Below, one piece after another: positions 1-9,690 of a stretch of DNA of 64,000 nt. The stretch's first letter is position 1. Each line of letters opens with the position of its first letter. The notes beneath the pieces were generated by a model. That model was given only the letters and a program-made list of their open reading frames with translations, was not told the DNA's origin and ran no database searches. The stretch is from assembly GCA_016801885.1 (NCBI GenBank), contig JAFBJY010000433.1, forward strand, positions 124,001 to 188,000, read 5' to 3'. Position numbers and translations under genes: made by a program. This stretch comes from Toxotes chatareus (Eukaryota > Chordata > Actinopteri > Toxotidae).

Positions 1-25
1 CAACACACACACACCTACGGACACA

Positions 26-75
<50 letters not shown>
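1..75. repeat. (CA)n microsatellite
   Basis: An almost uninterrupted CA dinucleotide tract opens the window, broken once near position 15-20. It is a simple repeat with no coding content. The window probably begins inside an intron or intergenic repeat. Confidence 0.95.
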
Positions 76-76
<1 letters not shown>

Positions 77-211
77 CCTACTTCCTGCTTCTGAGGAGTG
101 CAGACGTGTTTCTGACTGCTCCTACTGTCTCTTGGCTTGCTTTTTTGTTTCTCTCGTCTTTGTGATTTTTCTTTCCTGAACACCCTGCTCTGCTACTCTT
201 GGGATAGATTT

Positions 212-705
212 TTTTGAGATGGAGCTTATTAACTGGTCACTCAGTGCACTGGACAAAATTTTCCCACAAAGAAAAGAATCACCGGGGAGAACCACTCTGC
301 CCTGAGGGGACATTCGCTGCGGGATATGCCCGAGATGCGTGGTACTCCTGGAGTTTGGTATGCCTGGAAGCGCTGACCCTGGAAGACGTGGAGGATCTGT
401 TTATCTATTGAACATTGATAGCAGGGATACTATCATTTCGCCTGGGTATTGCCCCGATCTATCGGAGAATTGGAAAAACCGCTGCTGGCAAATCGGCACT
501 ACCGCTAAGTGTGGAGATAAAACAGCACCACGGGTTCATGGGTACTCGGCTGATGGAACTCCACCAGAAGATAGCTCGGATCGAAGGACTGATCAGTAAC
601 ATCTCAGCCCGATCTGAGGAGGAACGGAGACAGATTGATAACATCGGAAGACAGTCCGAACACCTGTTGAGATCGGTGAAAGGACTGTCTGTCAAGCTTG
701 AGTAG
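212..705 (+). pseudogene. Broken small ORF: hydrophobic segment plus coiled coil, family not recognised
   Basis: An ATG at 220 opens a frame that begins MELINWSLSALDKIF and then stops early. The downstream reading continues in the frame of 212-411, which has a stop at 409-411, and resumes at 415-705. Read across these lesions it would give a short protein of about 150 residues. A hydrophobic stretch lies around 400-460, followed by basic RRIGK, then a heptad-like segment (about 540-700) rich in E, R, I and L that looks like a coiled coil. I do not recognise the family. The shape (membrane anchor plus coiled coil) and the two breaks suggest an old copy of a dispersed element ORF rather than a 5' exon of the NLR gene downstream. 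Confidence 0.4.
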
Positions 706-1157
706 ATGTCGAAGCTACTTCATGCATCTGCAGGGGATGATGAGCACTGACACCAGACTGATTGATTACTGATCTGGATAAATTCAGCGCGGATCGATAA
801 ATTGCTTCTTGCATATTGACTGTATTTTGTCTGTCCCTTGCCTTCAAGGACAACTGATAAACTGACCTGTAAACATCCTGGCAGTCTCGGTCATACAAAT
901 CGCAAATGCACACACACACACACACACACAGCATCAAATGTAGATAAATCAACAGATCAAAATAGTCCCTACTACAGCTGACACAACAGTGTTGTTTATG
1001 GATGCTGGTGTGTTGCCTCCATCCTTCAGTATAGTGTTGAGTGCTACATGGTGATGTTGCTGCAGGACGTCAGCTGAGAGTTCCCAGAATGACTTTGACC
1101 TCAGACAATTTATCAGTGATTGATGTGATATGAATAAAAATGTGTTTGTGTTTTCAG
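706..1157. other. Non-coding interval with a short (CA)n tract
   Basis: No coding exon is visible. A CA run lies at about 908-930. The last bases are a normal pyrimidine-rich acceptor (TGTGTTTTCAG, ending at 1157) for the next exon. Confidence 0.5.
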
Positions 1158-1280
1158 AGGTCAGGACCACAGACTGAGAGCAGAGTCTCCAGGATCCAGC
1201 TGTCTGTCTGTGAAGAAAGCAAGGTACAAAGAGTTTAATCATCCAGACTTCAGTAATGAACCTGGACCCTCAGACACAAA
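1158..1280 (+). CDS. NLRC3-like gene, 5' linker exon
   Basis: This exon lies between an acceptor AG at 1156-1157 and a donor GTAAGA at 1281. Read from 1159 it encodes a stretch containing RAESPGSSCLSVKK and ending SNEPGPSDTK. That is the linker seen before the FISNA domain in teleost NLRC3-like (NLR-C) proteins. It leaves two bases (AA) at its 3' end, which match a one-base start of the next exon at 2300, so the splice phases agree. The exon or exons carrying the start codon are not visible in the window, so the gene is either 5' incomplete here or its first exons lie beyond the left edge. The family call rests on these linker words and on the neighbouring NACHT exon. Confidence 0.8.
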
Positions 1281-2299
1281 GTAAGAGACAGTTTCTAGTG
1301 TAAACTGACCTGAGGATGATTCAGTTCTCAGACATATTTGAAGGAAACAGGGAGACACCAGGGGCCAGATCCATAAAACTCTGTGTCCACACAAAGACAG
1401 AAATATGCACACACACTCTTTTCAGCAGATTTATAAAGCAGAGCTTTCTCATGTTACTGTTTTATCAGTCTCAGTGAGAGTTGGTGTATGAACACAAGCC
1501 TGATTGCAATTCCACAGTCTGTGGAGCTGTCAATGAAAAAAAGGACAAAGAAGAAACACAGTGTCTCCATGTTGGAGGTTCCACTTTAATGATTTACACA
1601 TCTGAGCCTTTAACAGCTTCTAGACATTGTGAACCAAATCTGGATATTTGTTCACAACAATCAACAAAACATTTAGTCTCAGCACAGGTTGTGCTGCTAA
1701 AATCATTTGTTGTCAAGTTTATGGGATTTAATGACTGTTGGAAAGGAGCAGAATGTCCTCACACTGGACTGTAGCTCCCAAAAAAGTTTGATCAGACTGA
1801 AAAGGAAAGGCTTTGACCCTACAGGGTCTTCATGAGTTAAATGGCCAACATGACAACGAGCGGATAGGACTCAATACATCATCAAGATAAAATACATTAT
1901 CAGAGCCTGAAAGAATCCCAACAATCTCACAGTAATCCACCCAAACAATCAAAGAGTATCTCAGTAAGTTCAAATATTTGTTGAAAAATGTATAAGATAT
2001 AAAATCTGAGAGAAAGATCCAGAACAAGAGCTGGACTGCAGACAGTCAGTCAGAGCAGCACTGTACAAAGTAAGACTGTACATCTGTCTGCTCATGTCAT
2101 CATCTCTGAAAACACGAGCTGTGCTTTGATACAGAGTCATTTGTTCTATCATACAGCTTTGACATTTAAGATGATTAGAAATAGCACAAAATGAAAAAGC
2201 TTTTCTTTGCTTGTCTTTAGTTTTTATGCAGCTGATGAAAGAAATGAGCAGGTTCTCAGATTCTCTTTCTTTACTCTGACATTATTTCTTCTGTGTCAG
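1281..2299 (+). other. NLR intron between linker exon and NACHT exon
   Basis: There is a donor at 1281 and an acceptor TGTGTCAG ending at 2299. Short open frames occur here but none resembles a known family. I see no recognisable transposon. Confidence 0.6.
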
Positions 2300-4155
2300 C
2301 AGATTTTCAGCAGATAGTGGTCTGCAGGAGGTTTTAGATGAACATAAGATCAGTCTGAGGAGGAGATGTGAACGTGTGACTGAAGGAACTGATGGAACAG
2401 GAAGTGAAACCTTCCTCAACAGGATCTACACTGAGCTCTACATCACAGAGGGACAGAGTGAAGAGGTTAATACCCAACATGAGGTGAGGCAGCTGGAGAC
2501 AGCTTCCAAGATGGAGACCCTCCATGACGTTCCAATCAAGTGCCACGACATCTTTAAAGCCTTACCTGACCAACAGAGACGTATCAGAGTCGTCCCTGAC
2601 GAACGGCGCGTCGCTGGCATTGGAAAAACCTTCTCAGTGCAGAAGTTCACTCTGGACTGGGCAGAGGGCTCTGAAAACCAAGACGTCAGTCTGCTGGTTC
2701 TGCTTTCATTCAGGGAACTGAACCTGATCAAAGATGAGCAGTACAGTCTTCTCATGCTGCTCCATGTTTTCCATCCAACATTAAAGAAGGTCACAGCAGA
2801 GAAGCTTGCTGTCTGTAAAGTGTTGTTCATCTTTGACGGCCTGGATGAAAGCAGACTTTCACTGGATTTCAGAAACAGGGAGGTCGTGTCTGATGTCTCA
2901 CAGAAGTCATCTGTTAACATGCTGCTGACAAACCTCATCCAGGGGAATCTGCTTCCCTCTGCTCTGGTCTGGATAACTTCCCGACCTCAAGGCAGCCAAA
3001 CAGATCCCTCCTGTATGTGTTGACAGGGTAACAGAAATACGAGGCTTCACTGACACACAGAAGGAGGAGTACTTCAGGAGGAGATCCAGTGATGAAGAGC
3101 TGTATAGAAGAATCATCTCACACATCAAGACATCCAGGAACCTCCACATCATGTGTCAGATCCCAGTCTTCTGCTGGATCTCTGCTACAGTTCTGGAGCA
3201 CATTTTGACCACAGAGCAGAGAGGAGAGCTGCCCAAGACCCTGACAGACCTGTACTCACACTTCCTGCTGGTTCAGACAAAGAGGAAGAAGCACAAGTAT
3301 GATGAGGGACATGAAACGAGTCCACAGGATCTGACGAAGGCTGACAGGGAAGTTCTTCTGAAGCTGGGGAGGCTGGCGTTTGAACATCTGGAGAAAGGAA
3401 ACATCATGTTCTACCAAGAAGACCTGGAGCAGTGTGGTCTTGATGTCACAGAGGCCTTGGTTTACTCAGGAGTTTGTACAGAGATCTTTAAAAGAGAGAG
3501 TGTGATCTTCCAGGAAACAGTCTACTGCTTTGTTCATCTGAGCATTCAGGAGTTTCTGGCTGCAGTCTACATGTTCCACTGTTACACAGAGAGGAAGACA
3601 AGAGAGCTGAGGACTTTCCTGGGACAAGATTACAAACACTGGGACTCAAAACCTTCAAAGTGTTTTGAAAATAACAATAGTAGCTACCCATCATTCGATG
3701 TCCTCCTGAGTGATGCCATGGAGAAATCCCTCCAAAGTAAAAATGGCCACCAGGACTTGTTTGTTCGCTTCCTTCATGGCCTGTCTCTGGAGTCCAACCA
3801 GAGACTCTTAGGAGGCCTTCTGGGTCAGACAGGGAACAGATCAGAAATCATCCAGAGAGCCATCGACAACCTGAAGGAGATGAACACAGATGATATCTCT
3901 CCTGAGAGAAGCATCAACATCTTCCTCTGTCTAATGGAGATGAAGGACCGCTCAGTACATCAGGAGATCCAAGAGTTCCTGAAGTCAGAGAACAGATCAG
4001 AGAAGAGACTCTCTGAGATCCACTGTTCAGCTCTGGCCTACGTTCTGCAGATGTCAGAGGAGGTTCTGGATGAGTTGGACCTGAACAAGTACAACACATC
4101 AGAGGAGGCGGCGACGGAGACTGATCCCAGCTGTGAGGAACTGCAGAAAGGCTGT
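2300..4155 (+). pseudogene. NLRC3-like FISNA-NACHT exon, frameshifted
   Basis: This is the large central exon of a teleost NLR-C (NLRC3-like) cytosolic pattern-recognition protein. FISNA-type sequence (ISLRRRCERVTEG, YTELYITEGQ) runs from about 2340 to 2500. The NACHT ATPase follows, with a damaged Walker A (RRVAGIGKT, about 2604-2630), an intact Walker B (LFIFDGLDESRL, about 2824-2860) and a sensor-type WITSRP. The winged-helix/HD2-like region (HIMCQIPVFCW, then FVHLSIQEFLAAVYMF) runs to about 3580. Three lesions are visible. A +1 then +2 pair at about 2595-2609 is self-compensating. An uncompensated +1 at 2985-2992 leads to a stop at 3022. A further shift at about 4108 precedes the expected exon end reading LIPAVRNCRKA. 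The exon ends at donor GTAAGT (4156) with two spare bases, matching the LRR exons. The reading is robust; whether the breaks are biological or assembly errors cannot be told here. Confidence 0.9.
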
Positions 4156-4564
4156 GTAAGTCCAGACATGATCTTTAACATTAGCAGTCAGTTTAGATTA
4201 GTAGTTTAGTTTTTCAAATATACACAGTATGAAATTTTTCTCATTATTCTCATAATAGTTTTATAATTTTTAGTTCAGCTGTGTGTTTTTCTGGAGATGT
4301 TTTAAATGTTGTCAAACAGATTTTTCAGTTGGTTGTGATTATTACTGTTAAGTTTTTGTTTATTAATTAGAAACTGTTACATTCTACATTTGTTAATTTT
4401 TTCGTGTTATTTTGAGTCTTTTTGTTTTCATGTAAACCTGATAAATTAACATTTCAGGTGATTCAACTCTTCTGAAAACATAATTATGAATATTATCTTC
4501 AATTTCTGCCAATAGATCTCCCTAAATCCTCCACACTGCTCCTTTAAAGTCTTTCTATATATTG

Positions 4565-5060
4565 TTTTAAATCAAATCAAATCAAATCAGGCTTTATTGT
4601 CACTTTGCTGTACATACAACTGCAGTGCAGACAAAATGAGACAGCGTTTCCTGGGTTCAGGAGAGTGAAGTTAAAAAAAAAAAAACAAAATAAGTAAAAT
4701 AAATACTAAGTAAATACTATAGAAAAAAAACAAACACACTCAGTCCCTGCAAACAGCCCCTCTCCCCCTGACCATCAACCACTAAGACCCCAACCCTCTC
4801 CCCGCATACCACCCCAAACATACTGCAAGATGCCCATTGTGCAAGATTGTCAGTAAATGTCCACAGCAGCAGACTGTCATTAAAGTGCCAGTGCTGAGCA
4901 TTAAAGTGGCCAGTGCCAGGTACAACACCCATTTAAGCTGTCTTTGGATTAATGGTGGATGTGTCTGTGATTCAGCTGTTCAGTACTCTAACAGCCTGTG
5001 GTAGGAAGCTGTTGATGAGTCTGGAGGTTCTGCCTTTTATGCTCCGAGACATAAGACAGA
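4565..5060 (-). repeat. Interspersed repeat with (ATCAA)n tail, minus orientation
   Basis: It begins with a tandem ATCAA run followed by GGCTTTATTGTCACTTTGC. On the minus strand this is an AATAAAG signal followed by a (TTTGA)n tail, a typical retrotransposon 3' end. The interior has an A-rich patch and the common fish words AACAGCCTGTGGTAGGAAGC. The family was not identified. Confidence 0.5.
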
Positions 5061-5507
5061 AGCAGGTCTTTTTTCTCCTGGTGTAGAGTAGAATCAGGAA
5101 ACACACACCTTCAGCCTAGAACAGAGGTCTGAATATATCAGAGCAGAATGGGAGAATTCAGTTTTCTTCTACACATTTGTCTGAGTCAGACTGATGAAGC
5201 TTCATTCAGCTACAGCTGAACTCATGAAGTCATTTCTTACAGTGTAGTTATGTTAGGAGGAGACCACTTCACAGTCAGTGTGGACCACAGGAAGGACAAT
5301 GGCCACCAAAGACTCTTTAAATCAACGTGTGACATCTGACTGTTGGTTGAAGTCAAGAAATGTGAATTTATCCTTTAATGTTGTTTAATTACACAAAGTT
5401 CAGGAAGAAGAAGGTCATGTAAAAACTTCAATGATGAAGATGATTTGAGTCCAACATGTCTGATTTGATCTTTATCTTCTAATTCCAGACTTGACTGAGC
5501 TCAGCAG

Positions 5508-5575
5508 CATGTTATGAATCTGTGTTGACATGAATAGTTGTATGAATGTTGTGGTGACATTTGGATGATCCACAA
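5508..5575 (+). repeat. Intronic duplicate, copy 1
   Basis: A stretch around GTGTTGACATGAATAGTTG through GACATTTGGATGAT recurs with few changes at about 6897-6957. It lies upstream of LRR exon 1, so the second copy probably marks a duplicated LRR-exon unit. Confidence 0.6.
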
Positions 5576-5684
5576 TAAGAGAAGGACAAAGTCCCTCTAC
5601 TCATGTTAGTGAAAGCTCATTGATTAGGACATATCTGATTGGATTAGAAATGATTTTAATCCACATGATTTATTCTTTATTCAG

Positions 5685-5858
5685 ATTGAGTTCTTGCAGG
5701 TTGTCAGAGATCAGCTGTGCTTCTCTGGCCTCAGCTCTTAAGTCCAACCCCTCCCATCTGAGACACCTGGACCTGAGCTACAACGAGCTGCAGGATTCAG
5801 GAGTGAAGCTGCTGTGTGGTTTTCTGGAGAGTCCACACTGTAGACTGGAGACTCTGGG
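5685..5858 (+). CDS. NLRC3-like gene, LRR exon 1 (174 bp)
   Basis: A 174-bp exon encodes one NLR-type leucine-rich repeat pair: LSSCRLSEISCASLASAL, then LRHLDLSYNELQDSG, then LESPHCRLETL. The acceptor AG is at 5683-5684 and the donor GT at 5859-5860. It begins with one base of a split codon and ends with two, the same phase as the other LRR exons. It joins in phase to the NACHT exon if that exon is read in its repaired terminal frame. No lesion is visible. In this family LRR exons of this size are duplicated as units and act as the ligand-sensing or autoinhibitory region. Confidence 0.9.
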
Positions 5859-5952
5859 GTCAGTTCACTGTCTGTTACTGTTGTAGATCTTATATCTTTA
5901 ATCCACAACTGAACCTGGTTTATCTTCATCCAGAACTTGAATCCATTCATCC

Positions 5953-5979
5953 TGAATGAATGAATGAATGAATGAACGA
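5953..5979 (+). repeat. (AATG)n short tandem repeat
   Basis: A tandem TGAATGAA pattern lies just downstream of LRR exon 1. It is a simple repeat. Confidence 0.8.
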
Positions 5980-6318
5980 GATTTGAAATAGTTGTTTTTC
6001 CATATTGTGACTTTTTCTTATCTCAAACTAAGAATTATTCCTGCAGTTTCACTTCATTTCAGTCAGTTGTCATGAATAATGTCTGTTGACTTAAATGAAA
6101 CCTTCTGAACTCACACACTGGTATTTGTCACAGTCAGCAGACTAATGTTTTCTAAATGAAGTGTAGAAAATGTCCAGTGTGAGTTGTTCAAAATCCATTT
6201 TTATCACAATATACAGAAGATCCTCAGAACTAATATTTGTACAAATCAATTGAAAAATACTTGCTGAAGAAAAACTCTTCTATCCTTTGAAGTTCATTTC
6301 AATGAAGTGTCAGTTTTT

Positions 6319-6401
6319 CAGTGTTGTGTGTGTGTGTGTGTTTCAAGATTCAAGATTCAAGATTCAAGAGTCTTTATTGTCATTATGCGAGCATTTGTGT
6401 T

Positions 6402-6443
<42 letters not shown>

Positions 6444-6460
6444 TGTGTGTGTGTAAATTG
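6319..6460. repeat. (GT)n tracts and a (TTCAAGA)n retroelement tail
   Basis: Two GT microsatellites (about 6326-6341 and 6405-6455) flank a tandem TTCAAGA run followed by GTCTTTATTGTCATTATGC. On the minus strand this is a LINE-like 3' tail with an AATAAAG signal. Only the tail is present. Confidence 0.6.
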
Positions 6461-6896
6461 TGGTCTTTTCTCATTGAGTTGAATTGACTTGTTAAATGTG
6501 TTAAGGAGCAAAGACTAAAAGGACCACACTGTTGGTTTGACATGTTTCAGTCCATTAACTGCAAACCTTGTAAAGTGTCGCTGGCTCTTTGGAAAGACAC
6601 CAGCAAATTAAAAGTATTATTAATATTATTATTTATTATTATTATTACTGGTAGTAGTGTTAAATTGTATGTATGTGACTTTGCTGCTGAGCATTTTTCC
6701 AAAGTTTTCCATTGAATCCATCTGTAATTTGGGATCAAATAGTTGTTGTTCAGTTGAATCTGTGTTTAGTTGTGGATTTCCTGAGCTGATCTGCAGGATA
6801 GAGACCAGGACCAAGCAAGACATTTTTCCTGGATCAGGACTGAACATTTGAAGTTTGATCCATTTCAATGGTGAATCAAAGTCAGTTTTTAGTCAG

Positions 6897-6957
6897 TCAT
6901 GAATTTGTGTTGACATGAATAGTTGTATGAATGTTGTAATGACATTTGGATGATGTG
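6897..6957 (+). repeat. Intronic duplicate, copy 2
   Basis: This matches the block at 5508-5575. In the first copy the block lies about 110-180 bp before an LRR exon. Here the sequence runs into the L2 LINE at about 7050, and no LRR exon follows. Confidence 0.55.
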
Positions 6958-7049
6958 TGTAGAAGGCTGACATTATGAAGGTCCCACGAGTGTTTGGAGT
7001 TATCCTAGCTTATCAATCAACATTAACTTTTTAGTGTTTTAGTTATTTC

Positions 7050-8109
7050 TGAATTCTTGCACACATATATCACTTTAGTTAAACATCTGTTGTGCTCGGG
7101 TCCCTTGGGATTTAACACTACACTCAAATCTAATCGCTCTATCTCTGGTCTGCTAGCTTAGCTGTTAGCAATGGCTTCTCTCTCTCCCGCTGCCTCTCCT
7201 TTTTCCTGCTCGGTGTGTGAGATGTTTAGTTAGTTACTTAGTAGAGGCTCAGATCCGCACCATAGAAAACCACCCCGTAGCTGCGCTAGCCAATCAACTA
7301 ACCCTGTAGTTGGTGCGAACCAGCCTAGAGTAGCTTCAGCTAGCCGTCCTACTGTAGCTCCTCTTAGCTGTCAGGGCGGCTGGGTGGAAGTCTGAAGGAA
7401 ACGTAGCCTGAAACAACAGCCCGTGGTGAAAAAATTCTGGTTATTGGCAGCTCCATTTTGCCAAATGTGAAGTTAGAGACTCCAGCGACCATAGTTAAAT
7501 GCATTCCTGGGGCCAGAGCGGGCGACGTTGAATCATATTTAAAACTGCTGGCTAAGGATAAACGTAGATTTGGTAAGATTGTTATTCACGTTGGAGGTGA
7601 TGACACCCGATTACGGCAATCAGAGCTCACTAAAATTAATGTGGAATAGGTGTGTGACTATGCCAAAACAATGTCGGACTCCATAGTTTTCTCTGGACCC
7701 CTGCCCAATTTGAACAGTGATGACATGTTTATCCGCATGTCATCATTCTGTCGCTGGCTGTCTACGTGGTGTCCAGCAAACTAAGTGGCCTTCATAGACA
7801 ACTGGAAAACATTTTGGGGAAAACCTGGTCTGATTAGGAGAGACGGCACCATCCCACTTTGGATGGTGCAGCTCTCATATCTAGAAATATGGCAGATTTT
7901 ATTAGACAACCAAAGTCATGACAACACAGAGTTGAGACCAGGAGGCAGAGTTGCAGTCCCACATGCTTCACTGCAGTTTCTCTAGAGCTTTCACCCTCCC
8001 ATGATTCCTACCATTCCCACAATTCCCTTTATCCTATAGAAACTGTATCTGCTCCCTGTCAACAAAAAGTGTATCAACCAAAAAAGACAAGAGGTGTTCT
8101 TCATAAAAA

Positions 8110-8140
<31 letters not shown>

Positions 8141-8659
8141 ACTATAAAAGTGTCTGAACCTAAAAACACCACAATTAGATGTGGGCTATTAAACATTAGA
8201 TCTCTCTTGTCTAAATCTCTGTTAGTAAATTATTTGATTATGGATCAGCAGATTGATTTATCCTGTCTTACTGAGACCTGGCTGCAGGAGGAAGAATATG
8301 TCAGTCTAAATGAGTCAACCCTTGCTAGTCATATTAATTATCACATTCCTCGATGCACAGGCCGAGAAGGAGGAGTGGCAGCAATCTACCACTCAGGTTT
8401 AATAATTAATCCCAGTCCTAAGCCTAGTTATAGCACATTTGAAAGCCTTATCCTCAGCCTCTCACATCCAAATTGGAAGAAAAAACAGTGCTATTTGCTG
8501 TGGTGTATCGTCCACCTGCTGCTTACTCAAAGTTTTTGTCTGAATTCACAGAATTTTTATCTGATTTAGTGCTTAGTACAGATAAAGACTTTAATATTCA
8601 TGGAGATACCCACAATTACAGCCTTAAGCCTGCCAGTATTAGACTCAGTTGGTTTCTTG
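7050..8659 (+). mobile_element. L2/CR1-like LINE copy A, 5' part (ORF1 and APE domain)
   Basis: This is the left half of a non-LTR retrotransposon interrupted at 8659 by a gypsy element and continued at 15981. It includes a 5' leader, an ORF1 start at 7171, an ORF1 esterase-like region to about 7985, a poly(A) run at 8113-8139, and the start of ORF2. ORF2 shows an APE endonuclease core: LNIRSLLSKS, LTETWLQEEEYVS and VYRPPAAYS. The reading frame breaks several times (for example at about 8490) and lacks 15 bp of the VGDF motif region at about 8586. L2 elements move by target-primed reverse transcription; this copy is dead. Confidence 0.85.
7171..7985 (+). pseudogene. L2 LINE ORF1 remnant with SGNH/GDSL esterase-like domain
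   Basis: The ATG at 7171 starts MASLSPAASPFSCSVCEMF, a short Cys-containing N-terminus, and soon hits stops. Further on, around 7437-7650, the words VIGS, then NVKLETPATIVKCIPGARA and IVIHVGGDDTRLRQSE, follow the order of SGNH hydrolase blocks: block I Gly-Ser, and block III GGND (here GGDD). Around 7785-7870, AFIDNWKTFWGKPGLIRRDG marks the block V region. The Asp-x-x-His pair expected right after is lost to an indel. CR1 and some L2 LINEs carry an esterase domain in ORF1, so this fits. Several stops and shifts show that it is not functional. Confidence 0.65.
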
Positions 8660-8969
8660 TGTTACACCACTCAGCCCACAACAGTATGGTGTATGAAAAG
8701 AAAGTATTATTTATTATCCACCGGCAGAACCCGAGCACAAAACATAAAAAACCAAGATGTCGGTACCGCCAGGCACACACGCCTTCTTCGCTCATCCGAC
8801 TCCAACAACCGCCAAAAACCCTTGCACTCTTTTTACAGAAATGTTCTGCCCACGTTAGCCTGACCCCTACCGGTGAGCACTGTTACACATGCTCAAACCG
8901 AAATGCCCAGTTGGACACAATCAGGCATGTGTAACATAAAAAAACAAAATATCCTTTTCAGATGCTACA
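8660..8969 (-). repeat. gypsy 3' LTR (310 bp)
   Basis: It starts TGTTACACCACTCAGCCCAC and ends GATGCTACA on the plus strand. It matches 15656-15976 throughout, with small indels. The flanking 4-bp duplication is at 8656-8659. The few LTR-LTR differences suggest a fairly recent insertion. Confidence 0.95.
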
Positions 8970-8982
8970 ATCCTCCCCTGCA
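8970..8982 (-). other. gypsy polypurine tract
   Basis: On the minus strand GCAGGGGAGGAT lies directly before the 3' LTR. It is the expected priming site for plus-strand DNA synthesis. Confidence 0.75.
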
Positions 8983-9690
8983 AAATAAATGTTGTCCTCA
9001 ACATTCGCATTAGTTTATAGAGTAACTCCACCACTAATAAACAGGATACCAATACTATGTGACAACTGCAGTACTACAGTTAACATCTCAAATGCAACAA
9101 GTCACACAATAGCAATGGCTTTTTTTTTTTTTTTTTTAGAATCTGCAACAGGCAAACAATTTTAAGTACATTATAACAGGTTTTACCTAACGGTACATTA
9201 CTATTGCTTACCATGTGACCTCATCACATTCCACTGTCAAGTAACACCACAGTGTTCCACTTAAGAAGTCTCAAGTTTAGTAGTTGTAACAATGGCACAG
9301 TACCATTTTCATGCTCTGAAATAAAAACATTTTGCCATCACTCTCTACACCTTACACTCCATAGAGACTTATTTTTCATTAAACATATACTGGAAACATT
9401 CCTTTTACCCTGTTCCAAGGCTGTAACTTAACCCAGAACAATATTCAGAATTTCTCTTGAGTTACATACCCATGGGAGTTTTTTTTTTTTTTTTTTTTAA
9501 CATGTAAGCGAACAAAAACACTAAATCACTGTAATGACTCCACATTACATTCAAACAAGTTTTCAATGTCCTTTTCCTTCCTTTATGTCCTATGACATCT
9601 ATAACAGATAGTAACTACTCAGTCCATGTTACTGTGTCCATTCTTCCCAGAATAATCTGTAACAGTCCATAGTGAGCCCATTACAGTCCT
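8983..9690 (-). other. gypsy 3' untranslated region
   Basis: This lies between the end of pol and the 3' LTR. It contains two T runs on the plus strand (about 9121-9139 and 9480-9498) and no coding sequence that I recognise. Confidence 0.6.

Larger units (their letters stand above)
4156..5684 (+). other. NLR intron carrying an inverted LINE-type tail
   Basis: This intron separates the NACHT exon from the first LRR exon. Apart from the repeat listed separately at 4565-5060, nothing coding was seen. The acceptor is a T-rich TTTATTCAG ending at 5684. Confidence 0.6.

Noticed and set aside
2438..2938. 166-codon minus-strand open frame inside the NACHT exon
   Set aside because: It is the shadow of the conserved FISNA-NACHT reading on the plus strand.
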